In this document: positions 17,374 through 26,796 of the stretch, piece by piece | Numbering within the stretch: position 1 is the first letter of the stretch | Layout: every line of letters starts with the position of its first letter | Assembly: GCA_016709315.1 (NCBI GenBank) | Contig: JADJMZ010000006.1 | Coordinates: forward strand, 310,001-374,000 | Source of the DNA: Ignavibacteria bacterium | GTDB lineage: Bacteria; Bacteroidota; Ignavibacteria; Tepidaquicellales; Tepidaquicellaceae | Direction of reading: 5' to 3' | Length of the DNA stretch: 64,000 bases | Position numbers and translations under genes: made by a program | Notes under the pieces: generated by a model | Databases searched by the model: none | What the model was told of the DNA's origin: nothing | What the model saw: only the letters and a program-made list of their open reading frames with translations

Positions 17374-18378
17374 ATGGAAAACAAAGGTCCTTTTAATGCA
17401 AAAATAACTTCCGTAGGACATTACGTTCCTGACAGGATTATTGACAATAAATATTTTGAAAATTTTCTTGATACAAATGACGAATGGATTAAAACGAGAA
17501 CAGGCATAAGTGAAAGAAGAAGATTAGATAAAGAACTGCCGACCTCATACATGGCAGTCCGGGCAATTCAAGATCTGCTTTCAAACAGGGGAATAGGAGT
17601 TGAAGAGATTGATCTGATAATTGTAGCTACTGTAACTCCGGATATGATGTATCCATCTACAGCATGTATAATTCAAAAAGAACTTGGAGCGAAGAACGCA
17701 TGGGGTTTTGATATACTTGCCGCCTGTTCCGGATTTATATTTTCGTTAACAACAGCTATTCAGTTTGTTCAGAATGGTACTCATAAAAAAGTTATAGTTG
17801 TCGGAGCTGATAAAATGTCTTCTATTGCAAATATGGAAGACAGAAACACTTGCATTTTATTTGGAGATGCAGCGGGAGCTGTATTGTTAGAGCCAACAGA
17901 GGACAGGGATTCAGGAATATTAGATACAATAATGAGAATTGACGGTGAAGGAGGAAAATATCTTTATCAGCTTGGAGGTGGAAGTTTAAATCCTGCAACA
18001 CATGAAACCGTTGACAAAAGAATGCACTTTGTTTTTCAGGATGGAAAAAGTGTTTTCAAGGATGCTGTAAAAGGTATGGCAGATATTTCTTATGAAATAA
18101 TGGAAAAGAATAATATTACTGCAGATCAGGTTTCTTATCTGGTTCCGCATCAGGCAAATATGAGAATAATCACAGCATGTGCTGAAAGAATGGGAATCTC
18201 CATGGACAAAGTCATGGTAAACATACACAAATACGGAAATACCACATCAGCAACAATCCCAACCTGCATTTCGGAATACTGGAAGAACGGGAAAGTAAAA
18301 AAAGATGATTATATTATCTTATCAAGTTTCGGCGCTGGTTATACCTGGGGTTCAATACTTGTTAAATGGGCTTATTAA
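17374..18378 (+). CDS. fabH: 3-oxoacyl-[ACP] synthase III (FabH)
   Basis: 334 residues, the normal length. The catalytic triad is visible: Cys118 in 'FDILAACSGF', His in 'LVPHQAN', and Asn in 'HKYGNTTSATIP'. It condenses acetyl-CoA (or a branched primer) with malonyl-ACP to start fatty-acid synthesis. It follows clpC by 6 bp and is closed by a strong terminator at 18389, so it ends the transcript. The rest of the fab cluster is not in the window. Primer specificity cannot be read from the sequence. Confidence 0.95.
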   Translation: MENKGPFNAKITSVGHYVPDRIIDNKYFENFLDTNDEWIKTRTGISERRRLDKELPTSYMAVRAIQDLLSNRGIGVEEIDLIIVATVTPDMMYPSTACIIQKELGAKNAWGFDILAACSGFIFSLTTAIQFVQNGTHKKVIVVGADKMSSIANMEDRNTCILFGDAAGAVLLEPTEDRDSGILDTIMRIDGEGGKYLYQLGGGSLNPATHETVDKRMHFVFQDGKSVFKDAVKGMADISYEIMEKNNITADQVSYLVPHQANMRIITACAERMGISMDKVMVNIHKYGNTTSATIPTCISEYWKNGKVKKDDYIILSSFGAGYTWGSILVKWAY

Positions 18379-18388
18379 ATTTATATTT

Positions 18389-18422
18389 CCTGATGAAGAT
18401 TTTTTCTTCATCAGGATTTTTT
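18389..18422 (+). terminator. Intrinsic terminator after fabH
   Basis: A 10-bp perfect stem: CCTGATGAAG at 18389-18398 pairs with CTTCATCAGG at 18406-18415, loop of seven bases, then a run of T (18417-18422). It lies 11 bp after the fabH stop. Confidence 0.9.
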
Positions 18423-18593
18423 AATTTAAACTTCTCTTTTAGAATTCTGTTAAATCATTCCTGCGTAGTCTCTAATCCAGTTTTAAATTATACTGTAATT
18501 GCGAATAAAAGCATTTAAGAGTTTTAAATTTATATTGTTACGGATTAAAATTTATATATTAGTAAGTTTTATTAATGTTAAAATTACAGAGTT

Positions 18594-19463
18594 ATGTTTT
18601 CAGCAAATTTAAAATCATATTCCAAAATAAATATAGGTCTCAGGATTCTAAGTAAAAGGAAAGACGGTTATCATGATCTTGAAACAATATTTTATCCTGT
18701 AAAACTTCATGATGATGTTTTTATTATGATTGAACCTAATCCCGAAAAGACAAATTCCGTTATTCTTAAATCAAATAAATCATTTATTCCGCTTAATATT
18801 GAGAACCTTTGCTGTAAAGCAGTCGTGAAGTTTTTTACTTGTTTTAAGATAGCAGAGTTTTATAAAATAACAATTGATCTGAAAAAAATGATTCCTGTTG
18901 GCGGAGGACTTGGAGGAGGCAGCTCAGATGCTGCTACTGTCGTAAAATTTTTAGTGAAATATTTTAAAATAGATGTGGGTATTAATAAAAATAAAATCAT
19001 CGAACTTGCTCTGTCATTAGGCAGTGATGTTCCTTTTTTTCTTGTTATGAAGCCCTGTTACGCTTTTGGAAGAGGAGAAAAGATGAGTGTGCTTAATGAT
19101 TTCGGATTGATTTATGATATTCTTATTGTCAATCCTAATCTTCATATTTCCACAAAATGGGCATTCGAAAAAATAAACCTGAATCCCGAACTTGAAAAAA
19201 AATCTGTTTTGAAAGAAATAAAGCAGTTTGATTTGAACCGTAAGGATGATTTTGTTAATGATTTTGAAGAAATCGTATTTAGCAAATACAGAATACTTAA
19301 AGAGATAAAAGATGAACTTCTTTTGAAAGGCTCAGTTTATTCTTCAATGAGCGGAAGCGGCGCAACAATGTACGGATTTTTTGAAAAAAGTAAAAAGCAC
19401 GAACTGATTAAATGCAGAGACGATTTTAGCGAAAAAAAATATTTTACTTTTATTTCAGATTGA
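18594..19463 (+). CDS. ispE: 4-diphosphocytidyl-2-C-methyl-D-erythritol kinase (IspE)
   Basis: 289 residues, GHMP kinase family. The N-terminal 'SYSKINIGLRILSKRKDGYHDLETIF' holds the substrate-binding Lys and the 'DGYH' motif. The ATP loop is 'PVGGGLGGGSSDAA', and 'LGSDVPFF' and the C-terminal 'SMSGSGATMYG' complete the family pattern. IspE phosphorylates CDP-ME in the non-mevalonate isoprenoid pathway, so the organism uses MEP. It stands alone, 170 bp after the fabH terminator, and faces the convergent 19476-20357 gene. Confidence 0.95.
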   Translation: MFSANLKSYSKINIGLRILSKRKDGYHDLETIFYPVKLHDDVFIMIEPNPEKTNSVILKSNKSFIPLNIENLCCKAVVKFFTCFKIAEFYKITIDLKKMIPVGGGLGGGSSDAATVVKFLVKYFKIDVGINKNKIIELALSLGSDVPFFLVMKPCYAFGRGEKMSVLNDFGLIYDILIVNPNLHISTKWAFEKINLNPELEKKSVLKEIKQFDLNRKDDFVNDFEEIVFSKYRILKEIKDELLLKGSVYSSMSGSGATMYGFFEKSKKHELIKCRDDFSEKKYFTFISD

Positions 19464-19475
19464 CAGGATGATTTT

Positions 19476-20357
19476 TTAAAAAGTTATTTTTACTTCAGCC
19501 ACGGGTATTACTTTTTTTTGTCCGTAATATGTATGATCTTCTTTCATTTTCAAACTGGTTTTAACTTTTAAATCTTTATTAAACATAGAGACGCTCCAGG
19601 CTGCATCGGCTGAGCTTAATAAATGATTTAATATGACTAAAGTTATTGATGTAGAGCTTTTATTATAGTAGTCATTTGCCGTTTGCCTGTCATAAGAATA
19701 TCCTACAAACATATCTGTCTTGTAACTGCCGTAATTATTTCTGTTTACAACATTAAGGTTAGCATCTGACCAGCCGGTCACAAAATTCTGATATTTGCCA
19801 ATCAATTCATAATACTGCTGCTCGCCGATCGGAGGAAGCTGGTGTGAAAAATTCTGCGCTTCAACAATATTAACTTCCATTCTGAGTCTGTTAAGGTCAG
19901 TAGTTAACGGATCAGTTATAGCATTATACCCCTGAAATTGTTCCTGAACAAGCCATCTTGCATACTTATTAATGCTCCAGTTCTGATCCGCAAAATTCTG
20001 AAAACTTTCGGTCTGGTCATTTCCTTTTTTCTGATATACTGCGTATGCAGTCCAGAGACCGGCTTCAATACCGAAGAAGATCGCAGATTTAATAAAACTT
20101 TTAGCATAAAACTCACCTGCTCCAGGAATAACACCCGAAAGCAAAGCTCCGAGAAATGGAGATTTGCTTTCATCTTTAACATTTCTGTTAGTTTTTATTT
20201 TATCATTTAAATCAGATGAACTATTGAACGCGGATTTTTGGTTAATGAACTTATTGGTAATCTCAATTCTATTAAACTCGTTTTTTTCCTGTGCAAAATT
20301 AATTTTAACATAACCGAATGAAAGTAATAAAACAATTATAAGATTTATGTTTTTCAT
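19476..20357 (-). CDS. Envelope protein with 'SPxLxxxLSxxxPGAGExY' domain (DUF5683-like)
   Basis: 293 residues with a signal peptide (about 1-22). Around residue 65-100 it has 'KSPFLGALLSGVIPGAGEFYAKSFIKSAIFFGIEAG', a hydrophobic pair of helices with a Pro-Gly-Ala-Gly turn, resembling the DUF5683/TM2-like fold. The rest is polar with many Tyr and Asn, probably periplasmic or outer-membrane associated. Two relatives with the same core are in this window (21102-21863 in this operon and 59689-60255). It is the last gene of the operon dsbD - DUF - truA - DUF and starts 1 bp after truA. Function unknown. Confidence 0.75.
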   Translation of the reverse strand: MKNINLIIVLLLSFGYVKINFAQEKNEFNRIEITNKFINQKSAFNSSSDLNDKIKTNRNVKDESKSPFLGALLSGVIPGAGEFYAKSFIKSAIFFGIEAGLWTAYAVYQKKGNDQTESFQNFADQNWSINKYARWLVQEQFQGYNAITDPLTTDLNRLRMEVNIVEAQNFSHQLPPIGEQQYYELIGKYQNFVTGWSDANLNVVNRNNYGSYKTDMFVGYSYDRQTANDYYNKSSTSITLVILNHLLSSADAAWSVSMFNKDLKVKTSLKMKEDHTYYGQKKVIPVAEVKITF

Positions 20358-20358
20358 T

Positions 20359-21093
20359 TTAATAGTATATTTTATTTAAAAAAAGGGCGTTACCCGGTAA
20401 ATAATGAATTCTGAATTTTTCTCCTTTTAAAATTAATTTTGATATGTGCACCGGATCTGATTTACCCCTGCCTATATCAAGCGTACAGCCAATTACAGCC
20501 CGTACCATTGAATGAAGAAATCTGCTGGCGGAAATTTTAAAAATAATTTCATTTTTTGATTTAAGGTATTGGTATTTAAATTCATAAATGTCACAATGGA
20601 ATTCAAATCTATCAGTTTTATTCTTACAAAGCGACCTGAACTTTTTTACACTTTTGATAAATTCCATAAAACTTTCAATCTTGCTGAAATCCGGCAAATA
20701 ATTTATTCTGTAGCAATGATCTCCTGAGATAGATTTTTTTGCAGTTGCGATATAATACAAATATTCTCTTTTCTTTGCCGAGTATCTGGAGTGAAAATCA
20801 GCAGATGCGTTTGTAATTTTCTTAACAGTTACGGTATCCGGTAATATAGAATTAACTGATTTTAAAAATATATTCTTATTAATTTTTACTTCAGAATAAA
20901 AATTTGCAATCTGATTATACGCGCTTACTTTAGAATCAGTCCTTCCTGCACCTGTCAGTTTTATTTCGGATTTAAGAAGAATGCCGATAGCTTTTTCAAT
21001 CTGATGCTGAATTGTATTTTCAGTATAATTTTGTTTCTGCCAGCCGTTAAACTTCAAACCGTCGTATTCAACAATTAATTTATAATTATACAA
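20359..21093 (-). CDS. truA: tRNA pseudouridine(38-40) synthase TruA
   Basis: 244 residues. The catalytic Asp is Asp53 in 'LTGAGRTDSKVSA', the invariant TruA motif. The N-terminal 'KLIVEYDGLKFNGWQ' and the later 'RFLHSMVRAVIGCTLDIGRGK' (here 'SRFLHSMVRAVIGC') are also typical. TruA isomerises uridines in the tRNA anticodon stem-loop. It sits inside an operon between two envelope proteins of the same unknown family, separated by 8 and 1 bp. Confidence 0.95.
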   Translation of the reverse strand: MYNYKLIVEYDGLKFNGWQKQNYTENTIQHQIEKAIGILLKSEIKLTGAGRTDSKVSAYNQIANFYSEVKINKNIFLKSVNSILPDTVTVKKITNASADFHSRYSAKKREYLYYIATAKKSISGDHCYRINYLPDFSKIESFMEFIKSVKKFRSLCKNKTDRFEFHCDIYEFKYQYLKSKNEIIFKISASRFLHSMVRAVIGCTLDIGRGKSDPVHISKLILKGEKFRIHYLPGNALFLNKIYY

Positions 21094-21101
21094 AAATTTA
21101 A

Positions 21102-21863
21102 TCAGAAATTTTTACTCAGATTAATTTTGATGCCGTCCAAGCTATAATCGTTTTTATAAAGCAATTCCGGCTGAATGTTAACCGAGCTTGATTTTTTATT
21201 ATAATTTTTTGCAAGCAGATAAGCGCTGATTCCGCTTATAATGCGGTTTGCTACGAGCAAACTTCCGAATACAATCCGTGTATTGTAAATTCTTTCACTG
21301 CTTTTTCTTTGTGATTCGTAAATTTGCTGATTTTGAAAATCATCCCAGTCCCAGTAAAATTTATTTACATCATAGAGCAGACTGTACTCTCCCCGTGTCA
21401 GCTTATCATTATTATACTCATAAATGTTATCATAACTTCCTAAATTTGCATAATATTCATCGTCTTTACCTTCCGCGTTTCCGGTCTTAGCATGCTCAAC
21501 AGAAAACACCCTTGATTGTTTCTGAACGTCATTTCCGTAAATATTTAATGACACCAGTCCAAGCCAAGACGCTGCATCCACACCAAAGTAATACTTTCCT
21601 ACATCCATTCTGTCAATATAATAATGTCCTGCTCCCGGCAAAACCAGCGAAAACAGTAAAGCGAGCCCGGGAGATTTAGAGGATTTTGTAATTGCAGAGT
21701 TCTCATTATTTTCGAATACAGTATTTACTTTTTCTGTATTCATATTAAGAACCTTTTCATTAAGTTCGTGTCTGCTGAATGATTCTTTGTTTGAGATTTG
21801 TGAAAAAACTGTTGAATTAAAATAAAAAATTAAAGCTAAGGATATTGCAGTTACTACTCTCAT
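21102..21863 (-). CDS. Envelope protein with 'SPxLAxLxSxxLPGAGxYY' domain (DUF5683-like)
   Basis: 253 residues with an N-terminal signal peptide (about 1-21). The core 'SKSPGLALLFSLVLPGAGHYYIDRMDVGKYYFGVDAASWLGLVSL' (shared pattern, residues about 60-105) matches the proteins at 19476-20357 and 59689-60255. A later hydrophobic segment near residue 200 ('GSLLVANRIISGISAYLLA') suggests a second membrane pair, and the end has strand-like 'LDGIKINLSKNF'. It starts 5 bp after dsbD, so it is very likely translated from the dsbD transcript. Function unknown. Confidence 0.72.
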   Translation of the reverse strand: MRVVTAISLALIFYFNSTVFSQISNKESFSRHELNEKVLNMNTEKVNTVFENNENSAITKSSKSPGLALLFSLVLPGAGHYYIDRMDVGKYYFGVDAASWLGLVSLNIYGNDVQKQSRVFSVEHAKTGNAEGKDDEYYANLGSYDNIYEYNNDKLTRGEYSLLYDVNKFYWDWDDFQNQQIYESQRKSSERIYNTRIVFGSLLVANRIISGISAYLLAKNYNKKSSSVNIQPELLYKNDYSLDGIKINLSKNF

Positions 21864-21868
21864 TTTTG

Positions 21869-23710
21869 TTAATTATTATTTTGAAGTGAAATTATTTTTT
21901 TCCTGAACTCATCAGGTTTTAAAAAGCCGGTTATTCTGAGATCTTTTATTTCTTCTCCTCTGGAATTCATGAAAATTACTACGGGAAGACCTTTAATGTT
22001 ATATTTATTTGTAATGCTTTCGTTTTCATTTGTCAGATCAATTTTAATAGTATTTAATGATTGTGAAAGATCTGCAATTTCAGGATCTGTGTATGTGAAT
22101 TCATCAAGTTCCTTGCATTGAGCGCACCAGTCTGCATAAAAATCAATCATAACAGGTTTTTTTTCATCTGAGATACTTTTTTCAATTGATTCTACAGAAT
22201 TAAGAATCTTCCAATTTACTTCCTTACCCTTCTGCTGTGGTAAAAACATCCATGCTCCGTATAAAATCGCAAAAATTGCTAAAAAATATTTTATTTTAGA
22301 ATAAACTTTTGAGGTCATTCCTTTTTTATCAATAAATATAAGATAAATACCTGAAAGAATTATATAAGCCGGAAAAATAATTGAAAAAATATTTTTTGGA
22401 ATTAAAGGTGATAAAGTATTTAAAGCCATTCCAAAAAGTATAAGTCCGAAAATTATTTTGACACCTTCCATCCATTCGCCTGATCTGGGAAGTTTACTTA
22501 TTGAGTTTGAAGAAGCAGCGAGGAAAATATAAGGAAGACCTAACCCCATTGAAAGAACAAAGAACAGGAGAAATCCCGTAAAGGCATTTCCGAGTTTACC
22601 CACATATACAAGCAGACTTAGCACAAATGGTCCTATGCAGGGAGCCGCAATGAATCCGACTGTAAGTCCCATCAGCACTGATCCCAGATAACCGGATCTG
22701 TTTTTATTACCCATAAGAGCGAGACTTTGAGGTACTCTGATTTCAAATAATCCAAACATACTCGTTCCGAGAGCAATTAAAATACCGGCGATAGCAATTA
22801 TTACAAGCGGATTTTGCAAAGCAGTACCGAGCAAACTACCTGTCAGAGCAGCAAAAACTCCAAGCGCAGAATAAGTAATTGACATTCCCATCGCATAAAA
22901 CACACCCATTAAAATACTTTGCGATCTGCTTCCGCTGCTTTGAGCACCGAAAAAACTTACTGTAATAGGAATAAGCGGATACACGCATGGAGTAAGGTTA
23001 AGCGCAAGTCCGCCAAGGAAAATAAAAAACAAGCTTAAAGCCAGACCCTTTTCTTCAATCCAGTTGGATACCTGATTCTCATCATTTCCCGGAGAATCTG
23101 ATCTCACATTTTCTTTTAATGAAGATAATTTTTTAGCTGTATCTGAAGCAGCAGAGTAAGGTTTTGAAAAATTAATTTTGCTGAATATTTCTTTGTTGAT
23201 TTCAGATTCAGAAGATTTATCATCAATTTTTACTTTAATATTTCCTGTAAAGGATTTCGGCGGATAACACACCTTATCATCACATGCCTGATAACTAACT
23301 TTCACAGGGATGTCATATTCTCCGTTTTTAACATTTCCGCTTACAGAATAAACCAAACCTATAAATACTTCGCCTTCATAAACATTCAGTTCGTTTTCAC
23401 TGAACTCAAATTTAAGTTTTTTACTCTCAGGATAATAAATATTCAGTAATTTAAAATTTTCAAGAGAACTTGTAATCTCAGTTTTTATAAGAGTTGGATC
23501 ATTTACCTCATATGAATTTATATGGTATTTATCTTTTACAGTAATCTTCAGAACGGCTTTTATTGTATCTCCCGAATCTTTTGAAACCGTATAATTGTTT
23601 TTATTTGTAAAGAAATTCAGACTTATATAATCTGCGGATTGAGGAAAAATTTTAAAAGGAGATGTAAATAAAATTACCCCGGTAATAATTAATATAAGAT
23701 TTTTAGTCAT
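21869..23710 (-). CDS. dsbD: Thiol:disulfide interchange protein DsbD
   Basis: 613 residues. Signal peptide, then an N-terminal DsbD-alpha domain with Cys143 and Cys148 in 'YQACDDKVCYPP'. Then an eight-helix CcdA-like membrane domain with its redox Cys pair in 'LTPCVYPLIP' and 'APCIGPF'. The C-terminal thioredoxin domain has W-C-A-Q-C (Cys529/Cys532 by count) and cis-Pro 'KGLPVV'. DsbD carries electrons from cytoplasmic thioredoxin across the membrane to reduce periplasmic disulfides and apocytochrome c. It is the first gene of a four-gene operon. The two DUF5683-like proteins downstream are co-transcribed but have no obvious redox residues. Confidence 0.95.
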   Translation of the reverse strand: MTKNLILIITGVILFTSPFKIFPQSADYISLNFFTNKNNYTVSKDSGDTIKAVLKITVKDKYHINSYEVNDPTLIKTEITSSLENFKLLNIYYPESKKLKFEFSENELNVYEGEVFIGLVYSVSGNVKNGEYDIPVKVSYQACDDKVCYPPKSFTGNIKVKIDDKSSESEINKEIFSKINFSKPYSAASDTAKKLSSLKENVRSDSPGNDENQVSNWIEEKGLALSLFFIFLGGLALNLTPCVYPLIPITVSFFGAQSSGSRSQSILMGVFYAMGMSITYSALGVFAALTGSLLGTALQNPLVIIAIAGILIALGTSMFGLFEIRVPQSLALMGNKNRSGYLGSVLMGLTVGFIAAPCIGPFVLSLLVYVGKLGNAFTGFLLFFVLSMGLGLPYIFLAASSNSISKLPRSGEWMEGVKIIFGLILFGMALNTLSPLIPKNIFSIIFPAYIILSGIYLIFIDKKGMTSKVYSKIKYFLAIFAILYGAWMFLPQQKGKEVNWKILNSVESIEKSISDEKKPVMIDFYADWCAQCKELDEFTYTDPEIADLSQSLNTIKIDLTNENESITNKYNIKGLPVVIFMNSRGEEIKDLRITGFLKPDEFRKKIISLQNNN

Positions 23711-23833
23711 TCAGATATAAAGGAACTTTAAAAATGAGATTAAAATTAATTTTAATAATTACAACAATATAGTATAATTTAGTAAAAAATAATACTAATA
23801 ATGAGGGTTTTTGCTTAAATTTAAAAGCTAATG

Positions 23834-23865
23834 TTGACTTTATTATGTCATATAGTGTATATTTG
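23834..23865 (+). promoter_or_regulatory. Promoter for the 82-residue gene
   Basis: TTGACT at 23834-23839 and TATATTTG at 23858-23865. The second box fits the Bacteroidota -7 consensus TAnnTTTG and the TTG lies 21 bp before it. This leaves about 90 bp of leader before the TTG start at 23962. Seen directly; activity is inferred. Confidence 0.55.
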
Positions 23866-23961
23866 TATAAGATTTTTACTGAGACCTATTGAAAAATCTA
23901 TTGATCAGAATTAAAAAGATGAAATTTTCTTAATAATTAACTTAAAACAGGAGAATTAAAA

Positions 23962-24210
23962 TTGAAACCAGCAGTAAAATCAAAGAGTGATAATCCATTA
24001 AGCGAGCTAATTGATGATAATGTTTATAATACTTTGAAGAAATATAAACTCCTTGATGAAAAAGCAATAAGAGACTATAAAATAAGACAAATGTACAAAG
24101 AAATGAGGAGAGAAATGAGCGCCGGTGAAGCAATAGATAAAATCCAGGAACTATTCCCGTACCTGCAATTTGATACTATCAGAAAGATTGTTTACCAGGT
24201 TTCAAAGTAG
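23962..24210 (+). CDS. Small all-helical hypothetical protein
   Basis: 82 residues from a TTG start chosen because AGGAG (23949-23953) sits at ideal spacing before it. The protein is highly charged and predicted all-helical, with a C-terminal 'AGEAIDKIQELFPYLQFDTIRKIVYQ' stretch (key residues only) that could form a helix-turn-helix-like unit. No signal peptide or membrane helix. I do not recognise a family. It is a complete stand-alone unit: promoter at 23834, strong Shine-Dalgarno, and a terminator at 24234. This suggests a well-expressed small protein, perhaps regulatory. Confidence 0.75.
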   Translation: MKPAVKSKSDNPLSELIDDNVYNTLKKYKLLDEKAIRDYKIRQMYKEMRREMSAGEAIDKIQELFPYLQFDTIRKIVYQVSK

Positions 24211-24233
24211 TCATCAAACAGAATTTTAATATT

Positions 24234-24265
24234 AAGCCGGTCCATTTTCTGGGTCGGCTTTTTTT
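24234..24265 (+). terminator. Intrinsic terminator after the 82-residue gene
   Basis: AAGCCGGTCCA at 24234-24244 pairs with TGGGTCGGCTT at 24250-24260 (11 bp with two G-U pairs), short loop, then T run to 24265. It separates the small gene from nadE, which starts 16 bp later, so nadE must have a promoter inside or just past this region, or rely on read-through. Confidence 0.85.
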
Positions 24266-24280
24266 GTAAATAAACTGAAA

Positions 24281-25099
24281 ATGAGATTAGAAAACAAATA
24301 TGTAGAAAAAATTCTTGTAGAATTTATCTGCAATGAATTGAACAGGATAGGCATAAAAAAGGCAGTAATCGGATTATCCGGCGGCATTGATTCCGCAGTC
24401 TCAGCTTATCTTTCAGTCAGGGCTCTCGGTAATAAAAATGTTACATGTATTTTAATGCCTTATAAAACAAGCAGTAAAGAGAGTATAACCGATGCTATGA
24501 AAATTGTAAAAGCTCTGGATGTGAACTGGAAAAAAAACGACATTACAGAAATAGTTGAATCATTTGAAAAAACTTTAGATGATAAAAAAATATCCAATGT
24601 AAGAAAAGGTAATATCATGGCAAGAGCGAGAATGATAATCCTTTATGATGAATCGGCGAGAGAAAATTCACTTGTAATCGGGACGGGGAATAAAACTGAA
24701 ATTTTACTCGGCTATTCAACAATTTCCGGAGATTCAGCAAGCGCTATTAATCCGGTCGGAGATCTATATAAAACACAGTTAAAAGAGTTTGCAGAATATC
24801 TTCAAATTCCCGAATCTATAATTTCCAAAAAACCTTCCGCTGATCTATGGGAAGGCCAGACAGATGAAGACGAACTTGGATTCACTTATGAAAAAGTCGA
24901 CAGATATCTTTTTAATAAAATAGATGAAAGAAAATCTGAAGATGAATTAAGAAATATGGGATTTGAAGATAAATTTATGAAAAGAGTAAATGATCTGATA
25001 ATAAAAAGTCAGTTTAAGAGAGTGCCTCCGCTGATCGCTAAATTATCCAACCGGACAGTTAACATTGACTTCAGATATAACAGGGACTGGAATACATAA
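24281..25099 (+). CDS. nadE: NAD+ synthetase, ammonia-type
   Basis: 272 residues, the length of the NH3-dependent form without a glutaminase domain. The PP-loop 'IGLSGGIDSAVSAYL' binds ATP. 'ARARMIILYDESAREN', 'GTGNKTEILLGYST' and 'KKPSADLWEGQTDEDELG' are family signatures. It amidates deamido-NAD in the last step of NAD synthesis. It is first in a run of three genes with 6 and 32 bp gaps, followed by gamma-glutamyltransferase and an M1 peptidase, which may share its transcript. Confidence 0.95.
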   Translation: MRLENKYVEKILVEFICNELNRIGIKKAVIGLSGGIDSAVSAYLSVRALGNKNVTCILMPYKTSSKESITDAMKIVKALDVNWKKNDITEIVESFEKTLDDKKISNVRKGNIMARARMIILYDESARENSLVIGTGNKTEILLGYSTISGDSASAINPVGDLYKTQLKEFAEYLQIPESIISKKPSADLWEGQTDEDELGFTYEKVDRYLFNKIDERKSEDELRNMGFEDKFMKRVNDLIIKSQFKRVPPLIAKLSNRTVNIDFRYNRDWNT

Positions 25100-25105
25100 T
25101 TATAT

Positions 25106-26764
25106 ATGAATAAATATTTAATTTTAATTTTAATTTTCTGCAACAGCTTAGCAGCAGAGATACCAGTATTTAACAATGGTGTTGTAAGTTCTGCAAGTGA
25201 AATAGCTTCAAATGTCGGCATTGATATTTTAAAAAACGGCGGTAATGCAATTGATGCAGCCGTTGGAGCAGGATTTGCACTGGCTGTGGTTTATCCTCAG
25301 GCGGGAAACATAGGCGGCGGGGGTTTCATGGTTATTCATCTGAAGGACGGAACGAATACTTCGATTGATTACCGCGAAAAAGCTCCTTTGCTTTCTTCAA
25401 GGGAAATGTATTTAAATAAAGATGGCGAAGTAATTTCAGATCTCAGCACATTGGGAAATCTGGCGGCAGGTGTGCCGGGATCTGTAGAGGGATTACTAAC
25501 AGCATTAGAAAAATACGGAACCATGAGCAGAGAAAAAGTTCTCAGCTATTCAATAAATCTTGCTGACACAGGATTTTTAATAAATAAACAGTTTGCAGAG
25601 AATCTGAATAAGTACCAGAAGGATTTTAACGGATTTACTTCTACAATGAAAATCTTCGGGGGTTGGTTTAAAGAAGGCGATTTATTAATTCAAAAAGATC
25701 TTGCAAACACTCTGAAGAGGATCAGTGAATATGGTAAAAAAGGATTTTATGAAGGTGAAACAGCGAACTTGATTGTAAATGAAATGAAGAATACAAACGG
25801 GATAATATCTTACAACGATCTGATAAAATATTCGGCTAAAGAAAGAAATGTAATTCAGGGAACATACAGAGGTTATGAAGTAATTTCAATGGGACCACCG
25901 AGCAGCGGCGGGATAAGTCTGATATATTTGTTAAATATTCTGGAAAATTATGATCTGAAAAAAAACGGATTTGGAAGTGAAAAGAATATTCAGCTTATGA
26001 CGGAGGCAATGAGAAGAGTGTATGCGGACAGAAGTGAATTTATGGGTGATGCTGATTTTGTAAGTGTGCCTTCTGATATACTTACTTCCAAAGTTTATGC
26101 AGAAAGAAGAATGAAAGATTATTCCGAAGATAAAGCTTCAACAAGCTCTGAAGTAAATCACGGAGATGCATACTACAGAGAAAGCGATCAGACTACTCAT
26201 TACAGTGTAGCTGATAAAGACGGCAATATGGTATCAGTAACTACTACTTTGAATGACGTATTCGGAAACAAGTCTGTTGTTAACGGAGCCGGATTTTTTC
26301 TTAATAACGAAATGGATGATTTCGTTTCTAAGCCGGGAGTTCCGAATATTTACGGACTTGTGGGAAATGAAGCGAATTCAATTGAGCCCGAGAAAAGAAT
26401 GTTAAGTTCGATGACGCCTTCGATTATATTTAAAGACAAGAAACCATTTCTCATTATCGGTTCGCCCGGCGGAGGAAGAATAATTACAACTGTCCTGCAA
26501 ACTGTAATTAATGTAATTGATTACAGTATGAGTCTGAATGAAGCCATAGACGCTCCCAGATTTCATCATCAGTGGCTTCCGGATGAAATACAGTCAGAGA
26601 AAGGACTTCTTGATGAAAGCAAAGAGAATTATTTAATTAAACTCGGATATAAAATAAATTTTATACCGGATTTCGGAAGAGTGGATGGGATACAGTTTTT
26701 TGAAGACGGAAGAATGACAGGTTATTCGGACAGAAGAGGATCGGGAAAAGCAATTGGTTATTAA
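25106..26764 (+). CDS. ggt: Gamma-glutamyltransferase
   Basis: 552 residues with a signal peptide (about 1-17), so periplasmic. The protein is a self-cleaving N-terminal nucleophile hydrolase; the cleavage and nucleophile Thr is in 'DQTTHYSVADKDGN' (Thr364 by count). 'GNIGGGGFMVIH', 'GPPSSGGI' and 'SMTPSIIF' / 'GSPGGGRII' are further family motifs. It cleaves glutathione and other gamma-glutamyl peptides or transfers the glutamyl group. Together with the M1 peptidase that follows it could serve peptide salvage in the periplasm. Confidence 0.94.
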   Translation: MNKYLILILIFCNSLAAEIPVFNNGVVSSASEIASNVGIDILKNGGNAIDAAVGAGFALAVVYPQAGNIGGGGFMVIHLKDGTNTSIDYREKAPLLSSREMYLNKDGEVISDLSTLGNLAAGVPGSVEGLLTALEKYGTMSREKVLSYSINLADTGFLINKQFAENLNKYQKDFNGFTSTMKIFGGWFKEGDLLIQKDLANTLKRISEYGKKGFYEGETANLIVNEMKNTNGIISYNDLIKYSAKERNVIQGTYRGYEVISMGPPSSGGISLIYLLNILENYDLKKNGFGSEKNIQLMTEAMRRVYADRSEFMGDADFVSVPSDILTSKVYAERRMKDYSEDKASTSSEVNHGDAYYRESDQTTHYSVADKDGNMVSVTTTLNDVFGNKSVVNGAGFFLNNEMDDFVSKPGVPNIYGLVGNEANSIEPEKRMLSSMTPSIIFKDKKPFLIIGSPGGGRIITTVLQTVINVIDYSMSLNEAIDAPRFHHQWLPDEIQSEKGLLDESKENYLIKLGYKINFIPDFGRVDGIQFFEDGRMTGYSDRRGSGKAIGY

Positions 26765-26796
26765 AAATTTATTTCATTTACTCATAATTATTTAAT

